From the NCBI RefSeq assembly GCF_013426205.1, contig NC_089425.1:1116001-1180000 (forward strand): a DNA stretch of 64,000 bases. The letters run 5' to 3'. Shown piece by piece: positions 1 through 9,605 of this stretch (within the stretch, counting starts at the first letter, position 1; the number at the start of each line of letters is the position of its first letter). The stretch is from Metarhizium brunneum. Taxonomy: Eukaryota; Ascomycota; Sordariomycetes; Hypocreales; Clavicipitaceae. Below the pieces are notes generated by a model that worked only from the letters and a program-made list of their open reading frames with translations, was not told the DNA's origin and searched no databases. The position numbers and the translations under genes were made by a program.

Positions 1-284
1 ATGTCACAATGACCGGTTTGCCATATCACGACTGGCTTGACAGAATACGCACCGCGGTTGAAAATGCTTCCAAGCTGCGGCTTACACCTCTGCTGCCCAT
101 GTTGGAGGAGAAGGTGCTTGGAGAACGGACCCGAATCGAATTGTATGAAGGAATGGCGAGGTTCAAGCGTGAAAACACTGTCGATGCATTGCAGAAAACG
201 GGGTGCAATGGGTTCCTAAGGGAAGCGGCGGTGAATGAAAAGGATCTGCAGGCCTATGTCAGGTTTTTGCAGTCGCAGGACTAA
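1..284 (+). CDS. C-terminal end of a reductase-terminated PKS/NRPS-like megasynthase (5' truncated by window edge)
   Basis: The reading frame is open from the window start to a stop at 282-284, so the gene begins outside the window. The ~94 visible residues resemble the extreme C-terminus of SDR-type thioester reductase domains in NRPS-like and reductase-ending PKS enzymes: a PYHDWLDRI segment, then TPLLPMLEEKV, a tyrosine-rich stretch (IELYEGMARF), an NT-DAL segment and a final AYVRFLQ helix. Such domains release a carrier-bound acyl or peptidyl chain reductively using NAD(P)H. The nucleotide-binding and catalytic motifs lie upstream and cannot be inspected. The next gene on the same strand is a LovC-type trans-enoyl reductase, which fits a biosynthetic cluster. 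Family recognition is from C-terminal pattern memory; an alpha-aminoadipate-reductase-like enzyme is an alternative. Confidence 0.6.
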   Translation, partial: VTMTGLPYHDWLDRIRTAVENASKLRLTPLLPMLEEKVLGERTRIELYEGMARFKRENTVDALQKTGCNGFLREAAVNEKDLQAYVRFLQSQD

Positions 285-619
285 GGACAAAAAGAGACAT
301 TCCAGCCGTCACATTGCGGGAGGTAGACTTGGCTGTGATTTTATTTTCTGCACAGAAATTTGCTTAATTGCCCTCTTCTATCCTGTCAGGCGGTCTATCT
401 GACAGCGCCAAAGTAAGGGAGACCAAGCCGGGGAGCGTTTTGAGTGAACTAGGATGGAATTGAGTCTGGGAAATTGTTGAGGTTGCAACTCAAGTTGTAA
501 TACGAGTTTGGGGTGAACAAAGATCAATGATTGCGCTGTTCTGCCTCAGCTTCCAGTCTTTCCAGTCGTACTCAGCCTTCTGGATCTGCCTTGATAGCTT
601 CAAGATCACAGTAAGTCAA

Positions 620-860
620 GAAATCAAGTATACTTATAGTATATCAATAATTATATAAATAATTAAATAATAAAAAAATGTTTAAAAAACATAAATTTAA
701 TAATAAAATAAAATAAATTAATTTTTCTAATAATACTAATAGGTTTTATTATCCTAATAATTTATGTTCTTTTACTTTAAAAACTTTAGGCTTAGTATTT
801 TATACATTAATAACTAGTAGATTCAAAGACTATAAGCGACTACCTAAAAATCGAGTTCTC
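620..860. repeat. AT-rich, RIP-like island
   Basis: Roughly 240 bp consist almost only of A and T, with runs such as TTATTATCCTAATAATTT and no open frame. Sharp AT-rich islands in a gene-dense fungal locus usually mark repeats mutated by RIP (C-to-T). The source element cannot be identified by eye. Confidence 0.4.
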
Positions 861-1537
861 ATAACGCTATACAAAGTATACGTCCCGGGGGAAAGAGTAA
901 GTTTTTGGGGAAAATAATGAGACAATGAAAAGGTGGAATCGTGCTGAGCGAGGCACGGCCTGGGACCTACCAGACTCTTACAAGGATTAGTCATATTGAC
1001 GCATTATTAAGCCTGTGTGGAAGAACAGCACATCTCATTGGTGTATAGCGGAGCACGTACGACTCATGCCACTTTTGATCAGGCGGTTATGATCTGGCCA
1101 GCAAAGCAAGCGATAACCAAACACATCAGCGAGTGCCGAAATCGCGCTCAACACAGGCCCTTCCGAGGCTCTTGCTCGGTAATGTTCATTTTAAACTTCA
1201 CGTAACCAGAGATTATGTCATGGATGGACCCGCCTTGGTAGATTGCGAAACAAGTGCAGGAGAAGCGGGTTCTGAGGGTCAGAGTAGATCTCTTAGAAAT
1301 CATACCTACGAAGAAGCTATAAGTAATCAATTCAACCGGACTTTACAGAAACCTACATATGTAGTTTTTGCCGTTATCACCGCCGAGATACCGGGGCCTG
1401 GAAAAGGCCGGGGTTGCTGGTCCAGTACACTACAAGGCCCACACATGAAGCGCACAAACTAAAAAGACGCCACGGATATTTCGATTTATAATCCGGGGGA
1501 TAGAGGACCTGATGGGATCTTATGCGAGCTTGCTAAT

Positions 1538-1545
1538 TATATAAA
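1538..1545 (+). promoter_or_regulatory. Putative TATA box of the trans-enoyl reductase gene
   Basis: TATATAAA lies about 120 bp before the ATG at 1664, followed by a pyrimidine-rich leader. Both are usual in fungal core promoters. There is no transcript support. Confidence 0.35.
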
Positions 1546-1663
1546 GCCAAGCCAAGCCTCTTGACGCCATGAAGTCAAAAAGCTCCGCCATCCCCCTCTC
1601 CATCCACACTTCCCATTCCACCCAGGCTACAAACTACAGTTTCCCGCTCCAAATAGAAAAAAA

Positions 1664-2722
1664 ATGTCTCTGCCCACTACCCAGAAAGCGGTCGTCATCC
1701 AGGGCCCAGGGGTGGCCAAAGTCGTGGCTGACCGACCCATCCCCAAGCTCCGCGATGGCTTCATCCTGGTCAAGACGGCGGCGGTTGGCCTCAACCCCAC
1801 AGACTGGAAACACATCGACCACATGATCAAGGAGGCCGGCCCCGTAGTCGGCTGCGACTACGCGGGCGTCGTCGAGGCCGTCGGGCCGGGCGTCACCAAA
1901 CCCTTCAAAAAGGGCGACCGCATCTGCGGCATCGCACACGGCAGCAACGCCGTCCAGCACGAGGACGGCACCTTTGCCGAGTACATCGTCGTCAAGGGCG
2001 ACGTGCAGATCAAGATCCCCGACAACCTGAGCTTCGAGGACGCGGCCACGCTCGGCGTCAGCGTCACCACGGTCGCGCAGAGCTTATACCAGGGCCTGGG
2101 TCTTGCTCTGCCCTCGGCGCCCGCCCGGGACGCTGCCCCCGTCCTCATCTACGGAGGGAGCACGGCAACCGGCATCCTTGCCATCCAGTACGCCAAGCTG
2201 TCCGGGTACAAGGTCGTGACTACGTGCTCCCCGCGCAACAACGACCTGGTCGAGGCTCTCGGCGCCGACGCCGTCTTCGACTACAACGACCCGGAGTGCG
2301 CGGCCAAGATCCGCGCCTACACGAACGACTCGCTTGCCGTGGCGCTGGACACAATCTCCCTGCCTGAATCGGCCGAGATTTGCGAGGGGGCGTTGGCGTC
2401 GTCGCCGCCGCCGGGGACTACCCTCCGGTACCATGCTCTTCTCCCCGCGACGACGGCCCGGAGTGACGTTACGGACACGCGGTCCCTGGCTTACACGGCA
2501 ATGGGGGAGGCGTGGAGCTTTAAGGGCGAGCCGCAACCCGTTGTCAGGGAGGACTTTGAGTACGCCGTCAAGTTTTGGGACTTGTCGCGAGAGCTGCTCG
2601 CGTCGGGGAAGCTCAAGGTCCCGCCGGTGCAGCTGGGACGAGGGCTGGACGGCGTGCTGGACGGTCTGCAGGCTTTGAGGGAGAACAAGGTCAGCGGGAA
2701 GAAGCTCGTGTACACGGTGTAA
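1664..2722 (+). CDS. Trans-acting enoyl reductase (LovC-like, MDR superfamily)
   Basis: Intronless, 352 residues. It is a medium-chain dehydrogenase/reductase without structural zinc cysteines. The N-terminal GroES-like domain contains VGLNPTDWKH and GCDYAGVVEAVG. The Rossmann part has YGGSTATG, then the TCSPRNNDLVEALGA and VFDYND signatures that mark trans-enoyl reductases of fungal highly reducing PKSs (LovC family). These enzymes dock on a PKS whose own ER is inactive and reduce alpha,beta-enoyl intermediates with NADPH. The start was chosen at the ATG after an A-rich leader; length is normal for the family (about 350-370). It lies 1.38 kb downstream of a megasynthase 3' end on the same strand. 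A stand-alone quinone oxidoreductase-like enzyme is possible but less likely. The family call is firm; the PKS partner is inferred. Confidence 0.85.
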   Translation: MSLPTTQKAVVIQGPGVAKVVADRPIPKLRDGFILVKTAAVGLNPTDWKHIDHMIKEAGPVVGCDYAGVVEAVGPGVTKPFKKGDRICGIAHGSNAVQHEDGTFAEYIVVKGDVQIKIPDNLSFEDAATLGVSVTTVAQSLYQGLGLALPSAPARDAAPVLIYGGSTATGILAIQYAKLSGYKVVTTCSPRNNDLVEALGADAVFDYNDPECAAKIRAYTNDSLAVALDTISLPESAEICEGALASSPPPGTTLRYHALLPATTARSDVTDTRSLAYTAMGEAWSFKGEPQPVVREDFEYAVKFWDLSRELLASGKLKVPPVQLGRGLDGVLDGLQALRENKVSGKKLVYTV

Positions 2723-2912
2723 ACTGGCAATAGAATAGAAAAATAAATGCAAGCTGCCGCGATTTCACGGCAATCGATGTACTCGTGTTGGTCAAACGAC
2801 CATCTTGACTCCATCTCCAATAGGGCAATGGCCAGACAACCATCCAGTACAGTCTGTCAAAATGATCCATTTCTTGCTCTCTTTGACAATCAAATTTCGT
2901 TGCGGCTACTTG

Positions 2913-4429
2913 TCACGCCTTCTTGAGTAAAGCCTTCAACGAACCGTCGTGTTGCCATTTCACAAGCGCTCCTGCTCTCCACGCCTCCCACTCTTGCTCC
3001 TCTCCCCCTTGCTTGTCTTGTCTGCCCCCGTGCTCCGGATCGAATGCCCGCTTCAGACCCATGAAAAGACGGGCAAACGTCGTCCTGTCCTCGTGTGACG
3101 CCCCGGGACCGAGGGCGAACAGCAACCGCTGGACCTTGCGCCCGTCCAGCACGCAGCGGGCGAGGTCTTCGCGGCCCCCCTCGCTGAATACGCGCGCCAG
3201 GAGCAATTCCTCGTCTGCCAGCTCGTTGGAGCCGTCGTAGAAGGCTGCCACCGGCCACATCATGCACGGCGCGGAAAAGGCCTCCTCCTTGGACGCTGTG
3301 CTACACCACTCCCAGTCGATGATGCCCACAATGTCAAAGTCGGCATTAACCAAGATGTGGTCGCCCTTGTCGTCGGCATGCTTTAAGAAGAAGGTGTCGT
3401 CCTCGCCTGCCGCGTTCGCCTTCCACATTCCATCCACCAAAACGTCGAGCCGGAACCGGTGGGCCAGCCACACGTCGGCGGCGTCCTCGGCGGTCCCAAT
3501 CTCTCCGCCGGCAATCATGCCAAGGTGCGCCTCTACGAGGGCACGCAAAGCCTCCCGTGATGAGCGGAAGGGGCCCGGCGGCCCATGGTCCACACCGCAC
3601 CGAAAGGTGGAATGTTGCGCCAGACCCTGGACCTGTATCTCGGCTGCCGATGCTACCTCGCCTCCGGACACGGGCGGCGTCCCCACGAGCGATCCGAACC
3701 TGTCAAAGGGGTGTCTCTCCATCTCCAGCATTACGTCTGCGAGCTGCCGCACAATCTTGGCCCTCTGCACCGAGGTTGCGCGCTGCCAGTCCAACGGCGC
3801 GCCCTGCAGCTTCTCCATCAGGATATAGCCAACGCCCACCGCATTCGCCGGATCCGACTCGCAGGCCCAGTCGAAGACGCGCGGAGAGGGGATCCTCGTG
3901 TGGCGCTGCAGAAACTCCATGGTTGCGGCTTCACTGCGCAGCACGTAGTCGCGCACCTCGAGCGGCGGCGATATGGGACTACACAGTCGGAACCGCGCGA
4001 GCCACACGATACCGTCTGCGAATACGACGTCGGCATGGCAGTTCTGCCCGCCCATCATGGCCGAAAGTGTCCCCGGGGAGAGGTCAATCGAGCATGGGGC
4101 GTTGGCGCCGCGCACTTGGGACGCGCGCTCGCATAGATGCCCGCTGTTGATGCGTCTGCACAGCTCTTCCAGCCGCCGGGACTCCTGGGCTACATGCCGA
4201 GCGCTGTACTCGTTCCAGTTGGACTGATGGCCATGATGAATAGCAATTTCATGGACGAGAGCGGGTGCTTTTGGGTGTTGGATGCACCTACTTCTGGCTT
4301 GGGGCATGTGTGCCACTGGTCCTGGAGGTGAGTACGGCAAAGATGGCGGCCGCAGAGCAAACAATCCCCGGCTCGTTGAACAGCTGGCGATTGACAATCT
4401 ACCACATCACATGACCACAGGGGGAGCAT
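2913..4429 (-). CDS. APH-fold kinase-like protein with N-terminal AN1-like zinc finger (2 exons)
   Basis: Model: complement(join(2913..4223,4292..4429)), 482 residues. Exon 1 codes for 46 residues with C7, C12, C23, C26, H29, C31, H34, H40 and C42, an AN1-like Cys/His finger. A 68-bp intron (GTAGGT..CAG) joins it in frame to the SNWNEYSARH segment that opens the kinase domain. The APH/choline-kinase fold shows GGQNCHADVVF, WLARFRL, LRSEAATMEFL and a terminal GIIDWEW. The usual HGDLHPGN loop is replaced by DDKGDHILVN, so the classic His and Asn are absent; phosphotransfer is therefore uncertain. Finger-plus-APH proteins occur in other filamentous fungi. The gene is divergent from another APH-like gene (517 bp gap) and convergent with the enoyl reductase. 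An in-frame run upstream of 4223 is intron, not coding. The substrate is unknown. Confidence 0.8.
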
Positions 4430-4946
4430 CTTGGAGTTTATAAAAATGATGTGCCCATTACAAAAGAGAAGTGCAATCGTCTCAACAACATGGCCGTTGA
4501 GATTGAGCTTTTTGCCTTGTCAAAAAAAAAAAGAGTCTGGTTCAATTAGGCAACCAGACAACACAAGGTGGGGTCTTTGTGCTTGAATAATTGAACCAAT
4601 TAAACAACATTGAAAAGCTCAGACCCATTTGTCTCGGCTCGTCACCTTTCCAAGCACGATGCATCGTCAACATGACCATCTCGAACTATGATTCCCTACC
4701 TCTAGCGCAGAGAGACACGCCAACTATGACGCGAGCCTGCTTAATTCGATTTCCTGTCGTGTATGCCCCGTGTCACGTCTGACTCATGCATGGTTTGTTC
4801 TGAATGAGCGCTTGTTGCAGCCACTCGAGGCCAAAACACCTTGCTGAATACGGAATCCTGAATCCCGATTAACCGCCCGAGCTGGCTGCACCCCATCTGC
4901 TTCTGGTCCGGCGACACACCCGCCCTGCTCGCTGGGCTCTCTCATA
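4430..4946. other. Divergent promoter between two APH-like genes
   Basis: 517 bp between the two start codons. It holds an A-tract near 4527-4538 and no convincing open frame. A TATAAA-like string about 10 bp before the minus-strand ATG is too close to act as a normal TATA box. Confidence 0.5.
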
Positions 4947-6452
4947 ATGTACGACGGGCAAGAGGAGCTGGACAACCTCGTATGGGACAAGAATGAGGAA
5001 GACTCTGATGCAGCGGTGAAACAATTGCGGCTCAAGGACACCTGCCGCAAGGTGGAAGCGCTCGCAGAAGAAAAATTCGGGGCGTCAGCAGCCCTCATAT
5101 CACCATTGATCCTCGGTGGTTTCAATATCCTCTACAGAATACGCCTGCCTCAAATTACACCCGACATCATGGTTCGGCTCCCATGCCCTAGTCTTGTTCA
5201 GTTCCCGGACGAAAAGACGGCTCAAGAAGGCGCCACGGCCGCTTTTCTTGCCCAAAACACAAACCTCCCCGTCCCCAAAGTCCATTGTTACGGCTGTGAT
5301 TCGCCCGTCGGCCCGTATGTCATCCTGGACCGAGTTGAGAATCGAGGCAGCATGTCAGCAAGGTTAACAAGGCCAAGCCGAGATCCATCAGCGCCTCACG
5401 TGTTGGATCCGAATGTTGCACAGGTTACTTTACAAGCCATCTGGTGCCAAGTGGCCCATTGTCTTGTACAGCTATCGCGTCTTACCTTTTCTCGGATCGG
5501 CTCCGTCGTCGAAGTCGATAAAGGCATTTACCAAGTTGCCCGCAGGCCAGTCACGCACAACATGACAGACATGGTTCGCCTTGCCAACGTTCCGCGCGAC
5601 ATTCTCCCGCCACGGCACAAGACCTACGAGACTGCCGACCAGTGGTACACGGCCTTGGCCGAGATGCACATTGGACAACTCATATTCCAGCACAATGACG
5701 CCGTCAGCTCCGAGGACGACTGTCGAAACAAGTATGTGGCTCGGCAAGTATTCCGCAGGCTAGCAAAGCAAGGCAAACTCTCCACCTTTGGTTTCGAACA
5801 AGACGGCTGGTCGGCTCAATCATGCAAGATTCTAGCCTCTACCTTGTGTCCCGCCCCTCCTGGCACACACTCCTTCCGGCTTTGGGGCGACGATTTTCGC
5901 GCCGGCAACATTCTCCTGACTGAATCAGATGAGATTGCCGCCCTTATCGACTGGGAATTCACCTACGCTGCGCCCACGCAGTTTATTCTCGATCCGCCCT
6001 GGTGGCTCCTCATTGAAACCGCCGAGATGTGGTCCGCCGGAATGGACGACTGGGTCAACGCGTACCATGTGCGTTTGCAGACGTGGCTCGTGGCGTTGGA
6101 AAAGGCAGAAGCAGACGCGACGGGGTCGAGTCATTTGCCGCAGCCGCTGTCGAGGTATATGCGGGAAAGCTGGGAGACGGGACGGTTTTTTCTGAGCTAT
6201 GCAGCCAGGAAGAGTTGGGCGTTTGACGCCGTGTATTGGAAGTTTCTGGACGAGAGGTTTTTTGGCGCTCGCGGAGACGGCGTTGCCAGGGGCGACTTGT
6301 GGAGGACAAGAGTTCACTTGTTGAATGACGGCGAGAGGGAGGCCATGGAGCCGTTTGTGGAGAGAAAGATGGAGGAGATGGGAGAATGGCGCATTGTGGA
6401 CTGGGATCCGGATGAAGCGAAGCGGCGATATTCTGCGCTTCTGTTTGATTGA
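4947..6452 (+). CDS. Aminoglycoside phosphotransferase (APH) family protein
   Basis: Intronless, 501 residues. It has the fungal APH/choline-kinase layout: an N-terminal lobe with LGGFNILYRIRL and DIMVRLPCPS, a linker with PVPKVHCYG and VGPYVILDRVE, and the catalytic part RLWGDDFRAGNILL followed by ALIDWEFTY. The catalytic loop keeps the Asp and Asn of HxDxxxxN, although the usual His is Gly or Trp in this alignment; DWE supplies the metal-binding acid. Members phosphorylate small molecules or are uncharacterised; no substrate can be read here. The ATG at 4947 starts an acidic leader typical of these paralogues. It is divergent from the zinc-finger APH gene at 2913-4429. Secondary-metabolite loci often carry such kinases, but a link to the cluster at the left edge is only a guess. 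Confidence 0.8.
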   Translation: MYDGQEELDNLVWDKNEEDSDAAVKQLRLKDTCRKVEALAEEKFGASAALISPLILGGFNILYRIRLPQITPDIMVRLPCPSLVQFPDEKTAQEGATAAFLAQNTNLPVPKVHCYGCDSPVGPYVILDRVENRGSMSARLTRPSRDPSAPHVLDPNVAQVTLQAIWCQVAHCLVQLSRLTFSRIGSVVEVDKGIYQVARRPVTHNMTDMVRLANVPRDILPPRHKTYETADQWYTALAEMHIGQLIFQHNDAVSSEDDCRNKYVARQVFRRLAKQGKLSTFGFEQDGWSAQSCKILASTLCPAPPGTHSFRLWGDDFRAGNILLTESDEIAALIDWEFTYAAPTQFILDPPWWLLIETAEMWSAGMDDWVNAYHVRLQTWLVALEKAEADATGSSHLPQPLSRYMRESWETGRFFLSYAARKSWAFDAVYWKFLDERFFGARGDGVARGDLWRTRVHLLNDGEREAMEPFVERKMEEMGEWRIVDWDPDEAKRRYSALLFD

Positions 6453-6805
6453 GCGCAGATTGCTCCTTATATGGAGAGGGATTCCGAAGCTTAAATTATA
6501 TACAATTCAAGCATTTACAGTCTAGGGCAGGCAGAATATATTACCCACCGACAAGTGTACACTACTATAGTACATTATGATGTCGAATGTGAAAGCCAGG
6601 TGCCTGATGTGGTTACATACTCTTTGCCTCCCACTGTACAAGACGCATCACGCCACCAGGGTCCAAAGCACACTTGTGCGAAACCAAGACATTTTTCTTA
6701 CACACGTTTACATCCTTTTATATGATGTGGTCAGGGCCCGTACGTATACCCATTTGTTGAATGCCAAAAGGCGAATGGCAGAAACAACGGTAGTCTTGTT
6801 CGTTT
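6453..6805. other. 3' intergenic region, nothing recognised
   Basis: 353 bp downstream of the APH gene and of the degenerate cysteine module. A plus-strand open frame (6577-6858) shows no motif and reads like chance. Confidence 0.4.
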
Positions 6806-7111
6806 TTACATCATGCACCACCAGCCAGCACCCTCCGACTGGCATGCTGTCAACTTAATTCCAATCCCATCTCCACGGTTAGTACATGTACGCACGTCCC
6901 ACAGGCGTCCTGCCTCCTTGGCCTTTATACGTGCCGGTGTTCGCCCACGAACGTTGCAGAGCGGACTGAGCATCATGGAGGTTTTGGTGACGACGCCTCC
7001 GCGATTATACTCGTCGGCGTCGTTATGAAGGCAAGCCCACATCCCGCATGCCGCTTCATCGCCGCTGGCTGGGGTGTCAAAGGTCTTGATGAGGTCTCGA
7101 GTGCAGGTGCG
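6806..7111 (-). pseudogene. Second copy of a small cysteine-rich module, probably degenerate
   Basis: An open frame of 101 codons with no usable start follows an in-frame TGA at 7112-7114. Its first part copies the neighbouring secreted protein: CTRDLI, then CGMWACL, a spacer, and EYNRGG, against CTDDLI, CVFWECL, NKYPRGG at 7227-7487. The pattern C-T-x-D-L-I..C-x2-W-x-C-L..Y-x-R-G-G is shared with near-equal spacing (19 versus 20 residues between first and second Cys). A weaker homology runs upstream of the TGA (SWQEVED against KQEWES). No splice acceptor lies between the TGA and the first module cysteine, so joining it to exon 1 would lose that residue. Alternatives: a nonsense-broken second domain of one gene, or a separate gene with an unrecognised start. 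Confidence 0.4.
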
Positions 7112-7226
7112 TCAGTCTTCGACTTCCTGCCAACTCGGCTTGGGGGCGGTGTGCAGATCCCACTGAGGAACAGGTTATCTTTTCTATTGTCGGAGCGGAT
7201 GAGAAAGAGTCGCGCTGCTCAATGTA

Positions 7227-7487
7227 CTAGCCACTGGATAATGGCAAGGCTAACGCTGCTGATAATGTTGGGGGGGCGGTGATGCCGCCGCCGCGGGGGT
7301 ACTTGTTGGTGTTTGTGTCAAGGCACTCCCAGAAAACGCACGGCTTCTCGACTCTGGCGGCGCCGTGATTGTAAGCGTATATCAGGTCGTCGGTGCAGCT
7401 TTCCCATTCTTGCTTCTCTTCGGGGGAGATGGCCGCAAGAGCTCTGGCTGTTGCCAGCAAGGCGGTCAAGAATCCAAAGACCTTCAT
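7227..7487 (-). CDS. Small secreted cysteine-containing protein (3' end uncertain)
   Basis: Opening at the ATG 7485-7487, the 86-residue product begins with a signal peptide (MKVFGFLTALLATARALA) and continues as a short acidic domain with three cysteines: CTDDLI, CVFWEC. The rest (NKYPRGG and a proline/alanine/leucine tail) reaches a TAG at 7227. The sequence just before this stop contains possible donor sites (GTACAT, GTGGCT), and a strong acceptor (TTCCTCAG) lies near 7165, so the last codons may be intronic. Small secreted cysteine proteins are typical effector candidates, but no named family is claimed. A second copy of the module lies directly downstream. Confidence 0.5.
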   Translation of the reverse strand: MKVFGFLTALLATARALAAISPEEKQEWESCTDDLIYAYNHGAARVEKPCVFWECLDTNTNKYPRGGGITAPPTLSAALALPLSSG

Positions 7488-9605
7488 GACTGCTTTTCTT
7501 GTTTCCAAGAGCCAAAGGCTGGTATTATTGGAGGAGTAGGTATGGGTGTATATTGGCTTGATGGAAGGCTTGTCCGTGCTTGGAGGGGGATAAATGAGCA
7601 GGACATGACGGGTCTTAAATAGCTTTCTGTGGCCTTGAGCTTTCGGCTGAGATTTCGTGTCTCATGCTTTCAGAGGTCAAGCCCACTGCCAAAGAGCCGT
7701 CTCTGGCCGGCGTCTCCTTGTGATGATTGTGTCACGAGTAGTTCTGACAGGGCGGCTTCCGGAGAGGCCTCTCGGTCATGAAGCTTGGAACCCAATGGGT
7801 CGGCTCTTTCCGTTGTTGTATCATGTGTAGCATGTATTCTGCATGCACGCCTTGATGAAGGTTGGATGACTCGTGCCGGCGTTTGGATGTATCATCTCTC
7901 CATGGGACTCGTTCTGCGTGATAGGCGAGGCCACGCCTTGGAAGCCCTCCTTTGGTGCCCTTTCTCGATTCATAATATTAAAGTCTTTGTTGAGTTTGGG
8001 TTTCTTTGACGTAATGCCGTAACTCGAATTTTTCTTCAAATAATATAGCTCACAGCCAGCACTTTCGATCGATGAAGTCCTTTATAAAAGACTAGAATAG
8101 TAGTTGGATATTTGGTTAAACAAGGACTATACCCCGTGAAAGCCCGAAGCAGGCGCACTGCAATAGGAAGCAGTTGGGTATCTATAGGTAAGGAAACCAA
8201 CGCATCTTGCTATAATAAAACTCTCTCTGCTTGGCTCCTAGTCAGTGCAACCACGAGTCTTGGTGCAGTTCTTACATGATGCGTTGGATGTCCTGACTCG
8301 AAAGGTGGTATGTATCCGGTGTCGCATGTACAAGCAAAACAAAAAGGTTCTTGCATTCTTGAGACTGGGGCAGACGTACAGTCTGGGACAAATATGCTTT
8401 GACTATACACTACTATATCATTATATAGAGCACCATAGCTAGGTACCCGGTCTGGTCAAATACCCTTGGCCTCGCATTATTCGGAGCAGAGAGCCCCCTT
8501 TTGCCCAAGCGAGTAGCCTACTGCAAACTTGATGTAATCACGGCCTGGACGGCATGGCCAAGTGGCCATTGTCACAAGTCAAAAAGGACTTATAACCAGA
8601 CGTGGCAAACCACCGCTATACGGCTTTTTTCTTGTTGGGGGAACATGGAGGTAAGGTTTAACAGATAGTTTTAAACAAGCCCTTGTGATTACGTCAATGC
8701 AGCCCTGCATATTATATCAACACTGTGACAACGCGTTCATTTCCGTTTATGCAGGTTCATGGCCCTGCTGCATCCTTCATGACGGGGAAGGAAATAACTG
8801 GCCGCTGCTCTGCGTAACATGAGCAGTCCTACTCAACTTGCATACTGTGTCCATTCTCCATAAAACTGGCCAAGTTCGCCTTCCTCCGTGAGTCCACGTC
8901 GTCGAATCATCCGCTACGACGAGTCTTGCGACAGAAAGAATGGAGCAGGTGCCTTTGCCAGGAAGTGGTGGTCAGACTGCAGATGTACAAGCCGAGGCAA
9001 TGATGCGGACAATGACAATTTTGCTTATACAATTGTTGCTGGATGGGACACATTCTTTGATTCCACGATATACTATACTTGTTGGTTTCCATTTCACCAT
9101 CTACGCTTCATGATGTATCATCAAGTCTTGATCGTAGAGAGTTCGCCAGCGATATAAGAATAGAAAAGAGATTATCATTCACGGACAATGAAAAATCCGC
9201 GGGTGTCCTTGTTATCGTTCTTATCCACCATATTTCTTCATTAGCTTGCTAGTGAATAATCCATTTAGAACCACTGCAGGTACTCAAGCTCTAGCAATCA
9301 AGATAAGCCATCTATTGTCACCTACGACCACGAACTGAATGAACCCTCGTCACATATGGTAATGTGAGAATCAAGATCAATCTGTAAATGATGAGCAGTT
9401 CCAATCCCGATCTGCAACAATCTCGATCCGAGTTGCAAATCTGCCGGCGACACATGCATCAGTCATTTGCGTCATGCAACATTTTCCATGATGTCATCCA
9501 CCACCATCCGTCACTACTTAAAAAGCACGCATCCGCGCTCAAATTAAGGAAAGAAACAAGTCCCAGTACTCCGCACTTTATCAATTGTTCAAATTCCACT
9601 TCACC
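7488..9605. other. Intergenic region, no gene recognised
   Basis: 2.1 kb between divergently transcribed genes. Open frames at 7785-8009, 8245-8442 and 8888-9157 are short, lack motifs, and in the last case lack an ATG. No repeats or RNA genes were recognised. Confidence 0.45.

Larger units (their letters stand above)
285..1663. other. Intergenic region with AT-rich island
   Basis: This gap separates the megasynthase end from the enoyl reductase. About 620-860 is almost pure A/T, unlike the balanced flanks; that fits repeat-induced point mutation of an old repeat. Short open frames at 1017-1205 and 1133-1462 have no recognisable motif and are not called. The 3' part holds the promoter of the enoyl reductase. 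Confidence 0.6.

Noticed and set aside
7785..9157. Short plus-strand frames
   Set aside because: No ATG or no motif; unsupported by splice structure.
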